This document shows positions 1 through 6,108 of a DNA stretch of 6,108 nt, one piece after another. The position numbers and the translations under genes are program-made. Each line of letters begins with the position of its first letter. Position 1 is the stretch's first letter. The stretch is from Paracoccaceae bacterium (GTDB taxonomy: Bacteria; Pseudomonadota; Alphaproteobacteria; Rhodobacterales; Rhodobacteraceae), in the NCBI GenBank assembly GCA_021767525.1, contig JAASTF010000198.1, positions 1 to 6,108 on the forward strand. Direction: 5' to 3'. The notes beneath the pieces were generated by a model. The model saw only the letters and a list, made by a program, of their open reading frames with translations. It ran no database searches and had not been told where the DNA came from.

Positions 1-2149
1 AGCGCCCAATCCCGGCTTCGATCATTTCGCCATCGTCGGGATGTGGGCCAACCTCGCGCGGCAGGCTTAGCAGCATCAGCGCCTTTTCAAGGTCCATATC
101 CTCGGGGCTCCAGCCTTTGGGCAGGCTGGCGCGGTCGGGTTTCTTGTTGTCCTCGGTGACCTCGCCGCGCTGCACGTAAGGTCCGAACCGGCCCGAGCGC
201 AGGCTGATCTCGTTGCCGTCCTCGTCCTCGCCCAGCACCCGGTCGCCGGTTTCCGCGGCCTCACCGCCGATGGGCCGGGTATAGCGGCATTCGGGATAGC
301 GCGAGCAGCCGACAAAGCCGCCCGAGCGCGAGGTTTTCAGGTGCAGCTGACCCTCGCCGCATAGCGGGCATTGGCGCGGGTCGGTGCCATCTTCGCGCGG
401 GGGATAGAGCGTGGGGGCCAGCGCCTCGTCCAGCACATCCAGGACCTCGGCGATGCGCAGCTCGGACGTTTCGGCGATCGCGGCCGAGAAATCGCGCCAA
501 AAGCGCGACAGCAATTCCTTGTAATCCGTCTCGCCCGCGCTGACATGGTCCAGCTCATCCTCAAGCGCGGCGGTGAAATCGTATTCCACGTAGCGGCGGA
601 AGAAATTGGTCAGGAAGATCGTGACGATCCGGCCCTTGTCCTCGGGGATCAGGCGGTTCTGTTCCTTGCGGACGTAATCACGGTCCTGGATGGTGGTGAC
701 GATGCTGGCATAGGTCGAGGGGCGGCCGATCCCCAGCTCTTCCATCTTTTTCACCAGCGTCGCCTCGGTATAGCGCGGCGGGGGCTGGGTGAAATGCTGA
801 TCGGGCGTGATGCTACGCTTTTCGGCCATTTCGCCCTGCGAGATCTGCGGCAGGCGCTTGTCGTCGTCGTCCACAACCTCGTCGCGCCCCTCTTCGTAGA
901 CGCGCAGAAAGCCGTCGAACTGCACCACCTGACCGGTGGCGCGCAGCCCCACCTGGCCATCTGCGCTGGCGATCTCGACCGTTGTGCGTTCCAGCCGGGC
1001 GGCCTCCATCTGGCAGGCCAGGGTGCGTTTCCAGATCAGGTCATACAGCTTGCGCTGGTCGGCGTCCTTCAGCTTCAGCGCCGGGGCATCCTTGGTCATG
1101 TCCGTGGGGCGGATGCATTCATGCGCCTCTTGCGCGTTCTTGGCCTTGTTCTTGTACATGCGCGGGCTGTCGGGCACGTAATCGGCGCCATAGCGATCCT
1201 TGATCGCGTCGCGGGCGGCGTGCACCGCCTCGGGCGCCATGTCGATCCCGTCGGTCCGCATATAGGTGATGTGCCCGGCCTCGTAGAGGCGCTGCGCCGC
1301 GCTCATGCATTGCCGCGCGCCCATGCCGAATTTGCGGCTGGCCTCTTGCTGCAGGGTCGAGGTCATGAAGGGCGCGCTGGGGTTGCGGGTGGCGGGCTTG
1401 GCCTCGACCGATTGCACTTTCAGGTCGCGGCTGGTGATGGCCTGCACCGCCAGCTCGGCCTGGGTTTCGTTTTCCAGGTCGTACTTGTCCAGCTTCTTGC
1501 CGGCCAGAACGGTCAGTCGCGCCTCGTATTCCTGGCCGCGCGGGGTGGCCAGCAGCGCCTTGATCGACCAGTATTCGCGCGGTTTGAACGCCTCGATCTC
1601 CATCTCGCGCTCGACGATCAGGCGCAGGCAGACCGATTGCACCCGGCCCGCCGATTTCGCGCCGGGCAGCTTGCGCCACAGAACCGGCGACAGGTTGAAG
1701 CCCACCAGGTAATCCAGCGCGCGGCGCGCCAGGTACGCCTCGACCAGCGGCGCGTCGATCTCGCGCGGGTTGGCCATCGCATCGGTCACCGCCTGCTTGG
1801 TGATCGCATTGACGGTGACGCGGCGCACATCGGTGTCTTTCTTGATGGCGCGGCGCTTGGTCAGGGCCTCTTTCAGGTGCCAGCTGATCGCCTCGCCCTC
1901 GCGGTCGGGGTCGGTGGCAAGGATCAGGGCGTTGTCGTCCTTCAGCGCCTCGGCGATGGCGCGAACGTGTTTCTGGCTGTCGCTGGCGATTTCCCATTTC
2001 ATGTCGAAATCGTGCTCGGGGTCGACCGACCCATCCTTGGGCGGCAGGTCGCGGACATGGCCATACGAGGCCAGAACCGTGTAGTCGGGGCCCAAATACT
2101 TGTTGATTGTCTTGGCCTTGGCAGGGGATTCGACAACAACGACGGGCAT
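1..2149 (-). CDS. topA: DNA topoisomerase I (type IA), 3' end cut off by the window
   Basis: Type IA topoisomerase that relaxes negatively supercoiled DNA through a transient 5'-phosphotyrosine break. The start is the ATG at 2149-2147, giving MPVVVVESPAKAKTINKYLG, the classic TopA N-terminus; Glu7 matches the Toprim glutamate of Escherichia coli TopA (Glu9). The Toprim motif TDPDREGEAISWHL has Asp80, Asp82 and Glu84 as likely metal ligands. The catalytic tyrosine is Tyr296 in ITYMRTDG; the last residue is Gly where E. coli has Ser. GIGRPSTYA starts near residue 474. A C4 zinc ribbon follows (Cys594, Cys597, Cys615, Cys621), then a C-terminal repeat containing GRFGPYV (653-659). The frame agrees at five separate checkpoints, so I see no net frameshift. 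716 codons are visible; the family usually runs to about 850-900 residues, so the C-terminal tail is missing. It lies downstream of dprA on the same strand and has its own promoter. Confidence 0.97.
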   Translation of the reverse strand, partial: MPVVVVESPAKAKTINKYLGPDYTVLASYGHVRDLPPKDGSVDPEHDFDMKWEIASDSQKHVRAIAEALKDDNALILATDPDREGEAISWHLKEALTKRRAIKKDTDVRRVTVNAITKQAVTDAMANPREIDAPLVEAYLARRALDYLVGFNLSPVLWRKLPGAKSAGRVQSVCLRLIVEREMEIEAFKPREYWSIKALLATPRGQEYEARLTVLAGKKLDKYDLENETQAELAVQAITSRDLKVQSVEAKPATRNPSAPFMTSTLQQEASRKFGMGARQCMSAAQRLYEAGHITYMRTDGIDMAPEAVHAARDAIKDRYGADYVPDSPRMYKNKAKNAQEAHECIRPTDMTKDAPALKLKDADQRKLYDLIWKRTLACQMEAARLERTTVEIASADGQVGLRATGQVVQFDGFLRVYEEGRDEVVDDDDKRLPQISQGEMAEKRSITPDQHFTQPPPRYTEATLVKKMEELGIGRPSTYASIVTTIQDRDYVRKEQNRLIPEDKGRIVTIFLTNFFRRYVEYDFTAALEDELDHVSAGETDYKELLSRFWRDFSAAIAETSELRIAEVLDVLDEALAPTLYPPREDGTDPRQCPLCGEGQLHLKTSRSGGFVGCSRYPECRYTRPIGGEAAETGDRVLGEDEDGNEISLRSGRFGPYVQRGEVTEDNKKPDRASLPKGWSPEDMDLEKALMLLSLPREVGPHPDDGEMIEAGIGR

Positions 2150-2153
2150 GGGG

Positions 2154-2161
2154 CTTCCTTT
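2154..2161 (-). promoter_or_regulatory. topA ribosome binding site
   Basis: The minus strand reads AAAGGAAG just before the topA ATG. The AGGA core ends 6 nt upstream of the start. This supports the ATG at 2149 as the start, together with the exact match to the TopA N-terminal motif. Confidence 0.8.
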
Positions 2162-2189
2162 CGACTCGGCACCTTGGACTTGGCGGCGG

Positions 2190-2219
2190 ACCATGTGGCG
2201 CGGCGCAGGGCTTTGTCAA
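2190..2219 (-). promoter_or_regulatory. Likely housekeeping-sigma promoter of topA
   Basis: The minus strand has a perfect TTGACA (2219-2214). An 18-nt spacer is followed by CATGGT (2195-2190), a loose -10 element of the kind common in high-GC alphaproteobacteria. Transcription would begin near 2182, leaving a leader of about 30 nt before the topA start. The -35 is seen directly; the -10 assignment is inference. It means topA need not depend on transcription through dprA. Confidence 0.6.
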
Positions 2220-2418
2220 TGTGCGCTTTTCCCGACTGCGTCGGATGCGGTCTGCAAGACAGCGGGCACGTCCAGGCCGGGTCGGGGGGGATGGGGCGCA
2301 GCGGCCTGGCCGGCTGGTGGCGCTGGTATCTCGGCAAGGGTCGTGGGGCGCATCCGCCATGCCATGGTCGCGCCCAAGCCAAGGCACCGGCCGCGGAAGG
2401 CAGAGCCGAGCGGCGGCC

Positions 2419-3582
2419 CTAGCCGGTTTTTGCCAGCAACCCGCCGGGATGGCGCACGATGTGGCCGTCCAGTTCCAGGTCGGTCAGAACCGGGGCCACC
2501 GCCTGGGCAGGGGCGCGAAGGTCGCGGATCAGCTGATCCTCGGCCACGGGCGAGGGGCCCAGCCGGTTCAGGATCTGGGTATGAAGCGCGGCGGTGTCTT
2601 GCAGGCTGCGCCGTTCGGGCGGCGGGGCGGGGATGTCTTGCAGTATGGGCAGGTCGGGCTGCGCGGGATGCGGCGCGTGGGCCGCGTCGCGCATCGGCAG
2701 CGCCTCGACCACGTCTTCGGCGCGGCGCACCAGCGTGGCGCCGTCGCGGATCAACATGTTGCAGCCGGCCGCGCGGGCATCGAAGGGGTGACCGGGCACG
2801 GCCATCACCTCGCGCCCCTGGTCGAGCGCGTCGCGCGCGGTGATCAGGCTGCCCGACTTGGCCGCAGCCTCGACCACCACCACACCGCGGGCCAGCCCCG
2901 AGATCAGACGATTGCGCCGGGGGAAGTGCCGCGCCTGGGGCACGGTGCCCATCGGCTGTTCCGACAGGCGCAGGCCGGTCTTGGCGATATCTTCGGCCAG
3001 GCGGGTGTTTTCGGCCGGGTAGATCACGTCGACCCCGCCGGCCATGATGGCGATGGTGCCGGTTTCAAGCGCGGCCAGATGCGCGGCGGTATCGACCCCG
3101 CGCGCCAGACCCGACACGACGACAAACCCCTTTTTGCCAAGGTCCAGCGCCAGCGCGCGCGCCATCCTTGTGCCCAGGGACGATGCGTTGCGCGCGCCCA
3201 CCATCGCGATGCGGTCGCGCGTCAGAAGGCCAAGATCGCCCAACGCCCAAAGGATCGGGGGCGGATCGGAAAGGTCAAGCAAATCAGAGGGATAGTCCGC
3301 ATCGCCCACGCAGATCATGCGGGCGCCAGCGGCGCGCGCCTTGCGCAGTTCGGCCTGGGCCACATCGGGCGGGCAGGGGGTGTAATCATCAACGCCGGCA
3401 TCGCGGGCAACCTGGGGCAGCGCATCAAGCGCGGCATCGGCCGAGCCGTGTTCGTGCAACATGCGGTAAAAGGTCGACGGGCCAACCCGGCGTGATCGCA
3501 AGAGGCGAAGCCACGACACCCTCTCATCTTCCGTGGTGGGTGGGAGTGGGGGGTGAGTGGAAGGATGAAACTCGTCTGGCAT
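2419..3582 (-). CDS. dprA: DNA-processing protein DprA (Smf), 387 aa
   Basis: Single-stranded-DNA binding protein that loads RecA on incoming DNA in natural transformation; it is also widely conserved in species not known to be competent. An N-terminal helix-hairpin-helix/SAM-like region lies at about residues 18-55. A Rossmann-like core follows: MVGARNAS (127-134), SGLARGVDTAAH (157-168), GGVDVIYPAEN (182-192), FPRRNRLISGL (220-230), VVVEAAAKSGSLITA (235-249) and AVPGHP (261-266). A winged-helix (DML1-like) region occupies roughly residues 325-387. The ATG at 3582 is chosen because GAGG sits 5 nt upstream; the frame is open to a TTG at 3645 but that start has no good ribosome binding site. 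The stop is TAG at 2421-2419. It is followed on the same strand, after 269 bp, by topA. Length and motifs are complete, with no sign of damage. Confidence 0.96.
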   Translation of the reverse strand: MPDEFHPSTHPPLPPTTEDERVSWLRLLRSRRVGPSTFYRMLHEHGSADAALDALPQVARDAGVDDYTPCPPDVAQAELRKARAAGARMICVGDADYPSDLLDLSDPPPILWALGDLGLLTRDRIAMVGARNASSLGTRMARALALDLGKKGFVVVSGLARGVDTAAHLAALETGTIAIMAGGVDVIYPAENTRLAEDIAKTGLRLSEQPMGTVPQARHFPRRNRLISGLARGVVVVEAAAKSGSLITARDALDQGREVMAVPGHPFDARAAGCNMLIRDGATLVRRAEDVVEALPMRDAAHAPHPAQPDLPILQDIPAPPPERRSLQDTAALHTQILNRLGPSPVAEDQLIRDLRAPAQAVAPVLTDLELDGHIVRHPGGLLAKTG

Positions 3583-3587
3583 CGCAA

Positions 3588-3591
3588 CCTC
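3588..3591 (-). promoter_or_regulatory. dprA ribosome binding site (decides the start)
   Basis: The minus strand reads GAGG followed by TTGCG and then ATG, a 5-nt spacing. The alternative in-frame starts further upstream, an ATG about 27 bp away and a TTG at 3645, lack a comparable site. Confidence 0.6.
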
Positions 3592-3616
3592 GCCGTCTTG
3601 CAGAATCATATCTAAC

Positions 3617-3631
3617 GCAGGGGTGGTTAAC
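3617..3631 (+). repeat. Direct repeat copy 1 upstream of dprA
   Basis: GCAGGGGTGGTTAAC here recurs as GCAGGGGTGTTAAC at 3751-3764, the only difference being one missing G. The copies are about 134 bp apart, on the same strand, and bracket the region expected to hold the dprA promoter. This copy also lies next to an imperfect inverted repeat at 3625-3643 (GGTTAAC, 5 nt, GTAAACC; 6 of 7 pairs). No known regulator is recognised. Confidence 0.5.
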
Positions 3632-3672
3632 GTGCGGTAAACCAAAGCCTGACACGGCGTGCGGGCCGGTCA

Positions 3673-3690
3673 TTTCGGCCCGAAACGGGC
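3673..3690. repeat. Overlapping dyads in the dprA upstream region
   Basis: TTTCGG-C-CCGAAA (3673-3685) is a perfect 6-bp dyad around one base. It overlaps a second dyad, GCCCG-AAA-CGGGC (3678-3690), which can fold as a 5-bp hairpin with a 3-nt loop. The two symmetries share bases and cannot both form. Position suggests an operator or a leader hairpin for dprA; the function is unknown. Confidence 0.4.
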
Positions 3691-3726
3691 GAAAATGGCG
3701 GTCACAACACATGAACAAGTCATGCA

Positions 3727-3741
3727 CATATGATGCATATG
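3727..3741. promoter_or_regulatory. Palindromic CATATG-ATG-CATATG element upstream of dprA
   Basis: CATATG (itself palindromic) occurs twice, separated by ATG, in a locally AT-rich patch within GC-rich DNA. Further CATG-like steps lie just upstream (about 3709-3724). The centre is about 150 bp upstream of the dprA start. It could be a protein-binding site, but nothing in the sequence names the factor. Confidence 0.35.
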
Positions 3742-3750
3742 GGCGGGCAA

Positions 3751-3764
3751 GCAGGGGTGTTAAC
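3751..3764 (+). repeat. Direct repeat copy 2 upstream of dprA
   Basis: GCAGGGGTGTTAAC matches copy 1 at 3617-3631 apart from one missing G. It overlaps the 8-bp palindrome TGTTAACA (3758-3765). Confidence 0.5.
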
Positions 3765-4028
3765 AGATTGAGGTTGGAAACGCCGGTTTGGCCGGAATGG
3801 CAGGGCGTGGCGTGAACCGACGACATGGCGTGTTCGGCGCATCATGGCGCGGCCGGGGCGCTTGACCTTGCCGCCGTTGGTCTACCGCCAGACAGAACGG
3901 ATTACGCGCGCCCGACCGGACTGCGCCAGCTTACGGAAGGACCTGCCGCTGCCGGTCGCCTTAGATGTAAGAAAAGGCCGCTTTGGGGATGAAGAGGACA
4001 TTGCGCCGGTCATCCAAAGCATGCGCCC

Positions 4029-4063
4029 GCCCGGTGGAACAGCCGCGCAGCGGCCCACCGGGC
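4029..4063 (+). repeat. Strong bulged hairpin, 9 + 5 bp
   Basis: The outer stem GCCCGGTGG (4029-4037) pairs perfectly with CCACCGGGC (4055-4063). The inner stem GCCGC (4042-4046) pairs with GCGGC (4050-4054) around a GCA loop. A 4-nt AACA bulge (4038-4041) lies on the 5' side only. No T-tract follows on either strand, so a rho-independent terminator is unlikely. Confidence 0.6.
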
Positions 4064-4064
4064 A

Positions 4065-4186
4065 GCGGATGGCCGCCCCCCGGCCAGCCGCTTTGTTGGC
4101 ATTTGCGCGGCGATAGAGGGTTTGCGGATCTGGCTGCCATAAAGTGCAAAGCACAAACGGCGGCGCGGCTGACCGCGGCCATCCGC
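4065..4186. repeat. 12-bp perfect inverted repeat spaced by 98 bp
   Basis: GCGGATGGCCGC (4065-4076) and GCGGCCATCCGC (4175-4186) are exact reverse complements. The left arm begins 2 bp after the hairpin ending at 4063. The arms could be the ends of a small repeat unit or the long-range stem of a structured RNA. Arm 1 is followed by a 5-bp hairpin, GGCCG/CGGCC (4071-4085), which competes with the long-range pairing. Confidence 0.55.
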
Positions 4187-4190
4187 CGCC
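4159..4190. repeat. 7-bp hairpin overlapping the right inverted-repeat arm
   Basis: GGCGGCG (4159-4165) pairs with CGCCGCC (4184-4190) across an 18-nt loop. It overlaps the right arm of the 12-bp inverted repeat (4175-4186), so the two foldings are mutually exclusive at that arm. Confidence 0.4.
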
Positions 4191-4211
4191 CTTCGTTGCT
4201 TTGTCGGAACG

Positions 4212-4248
4212 CGGACAGCCGGGCAAAAGCTCGGACTGCGGGCAAAGC
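4212..4248 (+). repeat. Imperfect tandem duplication of about 18 bp
   Basis: 4212-4230 (CGGACAGCCGGGCAAAAGC) is followed after one base by 4232-4248 (CGGACTGCGGGCAAAGC). The units differ by one substitution and two single-base gaps. The function is unknown; it may be a replication-slippage product or two protein/RNA contact sites. Confidence 0.4.
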
Positions 4249-4270
4249 GCGACGTGGCGCCTCGCTGACT

Positions 4271-4294
4271 GACGGGCAGCCCCGACGGCCCGTC
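4271..4294. repeat. 7-bp hairpin near the edge of the GC-rich segment
   Basis: GACGGGC (4271-4277) pairs with GCCCGTC (4288-4294) over a 10-nt loop. It lies about 26 bp before the sharp drop in GC content near 4320. No T-run follows on either strand, so it is not a typical intrinsic terminator. Confidence 0.45.
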
Positions 4295-4320
4295 GATGCG
4301 CGGCGTCATCCTCCAATGCA

Positions 4321-4634
4321 CTAGAAGGGTTTAAAGCCGGCATTAGTCGGCTGCGCAGCATCCCAGACACCGCGCAAGGTCTGAAACGCAGGACAAAGGG
4401 TGAATTCGCTGCAAACGCACCAATGTCCGGTTTTGCGAACCGTTCAACAAACGGTGGTTTTGGAGCGGCTGCTCAGAGGTCAAACCAACCCAGATGCGTC
4501 GAGGAGACCTTGCAAATTCGCTGAATCCCATTTCGCCACTTTGTATTGGGTTGACCACTCGAATTCTATCTTTCGTCTTTCTTCTGCCTTATTGAATCAC
4601 GAAAACAGTTCTCGAAATAAAACAGGTAACTAAC
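4321..4634. other. AT-richer upstream region of the small secreted-protein gene
   Basis: No gene is supported here. GC is 47% over 4381-4620 and 33% over 4561-4620 by hand count, far below the flanking conserved genes. It holds two adjacent hairpins (4439-4486). A TTGACC at 4551-4556 resembles a -35 element but has no good -10 at 16-18 bp. A pyrimidine-rich run (about 4566-4592) follows. A promoter for the gene at 4635 must lie here, but I cannot fix its position. Confidence 0.5.
4439..4486 (+). repeat. Two adjacent hairpins upstream of the small secreted-protein gene
   Basis: Hairpin 1 pairs ACCGTT (4439-4444) with AACGGT (4450-4455) over a CAACA loop. Hairpin 2 begins at the next base: GGTTTTG (4456-4462) pairs with CAAACC (4481-4486) with one bulged T, enclosing GAGC/GCTC (4463-4466, 4471-4474) with loop GGCT and a 6-nt AGAGGT bulge. 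They end about 150 nt before the start codon at 4635, so they could be leader structure or promoter-proximal sites. The stems are short and this may be chance. Confidence 0.3.
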
Positions 4635-4994
4635 ATGCGAAAATTCTTAGTGGCTGCAGTGCTTTTCTTGGCTTCTGCCGTTGGCTTGGCGACAGGCGTT
4701 CAGGCGGGTGAGACGTTCTTACTTCTGGAAGACAAAGATGACTTGCCCCCTCCATATAAACAGTGGTGGTATGCAACGCCATCCGATCACAGCGTGTACG
4801 ATGAAACTCATGAGGTATTCATACGCGGCGACGGTAAGCATGGCGATTTTTTTGGTATCCTGCAGGTTGATTGTCTCAATGCAGAAAACTCCGAGTGGCT
4901 TGCGACGGGCGGATGGCTGAATTCCGAAAGCGTGCCGGCTCGGGCAATCACCAAACTGCGCCTTGAAATATGCAGTCAAGGCGATTCAAGCTGA
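4635..4994 (+). CDS. Small predicted secreted protein, 119 aa, family not recognised
   Basis: I do not recognise this protein. It has a textbook Sec signal peptide: MRK, a hydrophobic stretch at residues 4-20, and a likely cleavage after GVQA (Ala24), leaving a soluble mature part of about 95 residues in the periplasm or outside. The mature part is acidic and aromatic, with LPPPYKQWWY (37-46) and DFFGILQVDC (71-80). It has exactly two cysteines, Cys80 and Cys113, which could form a disulfide. No lipobox, catalytic motif or further membrane segment is seen. The ATG at 4635 is preceded by AGG with 8-nt spacing, and the stop is TGA at 4992-4994. GC is 51% over 4621-4980, against about 70% in sampled stretches of dprA and tldD, which suggests transfer or a fast-evolving accessory gene. 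It is divergent from dprA and convergent with tldD, with no operon partner. Confidence 0.75.
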   Translation: MRKFLVAAVLFLASAVGLATGVQAGETFLLLEDKDDLPPPYKQWWYATPSDHSVYDETHEVFIRGDGKHGDFFGILQVDCLNAENSEWLATGGWLNSESVPARAITKLRLEICSQGDSS

Positions 4995-5315
4995 TCGGAT
5001 GAAATTCTGAATACCATGAGAGAGGCGCGGGAGTTTGCATATCAGCTTTCATGACCTTTAAACAAACCCTCCCTTTTGGGGCAACGGAAGAATGGCCGGT
5101 TTTTCTCTGCCAAAGACCCCGTTCAAGACTTAAGCAGTTGTTGAAAGACTGTGCCCTTCCTGTGTGCCCGGACATTCGGGGCGTTCTAAGCATCAGTAAC
5201 ATTGGGCTCAAAGAGGTCTTTCGCTGCGGCGTTCAAAAACGAAAGTTCAGGGCCGAAAGAAGGCCGCGTAACGGTCACTTTTGCTGGTGCTAGGCCGAAG
5301 CCGGCAACGTTTCAC
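4995..5315. other. AT-richer spacer between the small gene and tldD, no gene seen
   Basis: GC is 50% over 4981-5280 by hand count. Short frames open on both strands but have no supporting start signals or motifs. Near the tldD end there are two weak stems: GCCG/CGGC (5294-5305), 11 bp beyond the tldD stop, and GGCC/GGCC (5251-5265), followed on the minus strand by a T-rich TTTCGTTTTTG. A dyad CTTTCG/CGAAAG (5218-5245) is also present. Transcription from both sides must stop here, but no strong intrinsic terminator is visible. Confidence 0.45.

Positions 5316-6108
<793 letters not shown>

Larger units (their letters stand above)
3843..4320. other. Gene-free, GC-rich, inverted-repeat-dense segment
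   Basis: No reading frame here has a convincing start, a ribosome binding site or recognisable protein motifs. Frames open on both strands, as expected at this GC level (82% over 4021-4080). What stands out is the density of paired elements between 4029 and 4294: a bulged hairpin, a 12-bp spaced inverted repeat, a competing hairpin, a near-tandem duplication and a terminal stem, each listed separately. The segment may be a dispersed non-coding repeat, a mobile-element remnant or a structured RNA. The sequence alone does not decide between these. Confidence 0.5.

Noticed and set aside
1254..1275. Possible active-site defect in TopA (TDG instead of TDS after the catalytic Tyr)
   Set aside because: The catalytic Tyr296 and the following Met-Arg-Thr-Asp are intact, and Gly at this position is compatible with alphaproteobacterial TopA as I know the family. 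I do not treat it as a lesion.
1119..2387. Minus-strand open frame of 422 codons overlapping topA in another frame
   Set aside because: It lies on the same strand as topA but out of frame, with an Arg/Gly/Pro-rich translation typical of high-GC frame shadows. The TopA motifs are in the other frame throughout.
371..2422. Plus-strand open frame of 683 codons opposite topA
   Set aside because: It is the antisense shadow of a well-supported topA frame in high-GC DNA. Its translation is repetitive in Gly, Leu, Asp, Arg and His and shows no domain, and there is no ribosome binding site. Long antisense frames over topA are a known annotation artefact.
2107..3495. Plus-strand open frame of 462 codons opposite dprA
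   Set aside because: It is antisense to dprA, whose motifs are unambiguous. The frame owes its length to GC-rich codon positions.
3583..3645. Upstream TTG (3645) and ATG starts for dprA
   Set aside because: The added 21 residues do not look like the family N-terminus and neither start has a ribosome binding site. The ATG at 3582 has GAGG 5 nt upstream.
4400..4633. Plus-strand frame of 77 codons ending just before the small secreted-protein gene
   Set aside because: It begins at a GTG with no ribosome binding site, contains no motif, and includes the hairpin pair at 4439-4486. The stop next to the real ATG is likely coincidence.
5051..5293. Plus-strand frame of 80 codons between the small gene and tldD, and an overlapping minus-strand frame (5211-4948)
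   Set aside because: Neither has start signals or recognisable features. The minus-strand frame runs into the 3' end of the better-supported secreted-protein gene.
5251..5305. Intrinsic terminator for tldD
   Set aside because: The GCCG/CGGC stem (5294-5305) is only 4 bp with no T-run after it. The GGCC/GGCC stem (5251-5265) is also 4 bp, and the T-rich run comes too late. This is not enough to call a terminator.

Overview
The window looks like chromosomal DNA of a high-GC alphaproteobacterium, most likely of the order Rhodobacterales. That placement is an inference from the minus-strand dprA-topA gene pair, the style of the protein sequences, and about 70% GC in hand-counted stretches of dprA and tldD. 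No previously undescribed multi-gene system can be supported. Three housekeeping genes account for most of the window. The unexplained part is a gap of about 1.7 kb between dprA and tldD.

Layout: topA (DNA topoisomerase I) is on the minus strand from 2149 down to the left edge, where its C-terminus is cut off. A 269-bp spacer (2150-2418) carries a recognisable topA promoter and ribosome binding site. dprA (DNA-processing protein A) follows on the minus strand, 3582-2419. Its upstream region (3583-3842) has several short symmetric elements: a direct repeat, two dyads and a hairpin. The stretch 3843-4320 is very GC-rich, dense in inverted repeats, and has no convincing gene. At about 4320 the composition drops sharply. 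From 4381 to 5280 it is 49% GC (445 of 900 bases counted by hand), and this stretch holds one small plus-strand gene (4635-4994) for a predicted secreted protein of unknown family. The C-terminal 263 codons of tldD (TldD/PmbA-type metalloprotease) occupy the minus strand from 6107 to 5316, and the gene runs off the right edge.

How the genes relate: dprA and topA are co-oriented and both act on DNA, but topA has its own promoter, so a strict operon is not required. The small secreted-protein gene is divergent from dprA and convergent with tldD, and it is probably transcribed alone. Its composition and isolation suggest a strain- or lineage-specific insertion between conserved genes.
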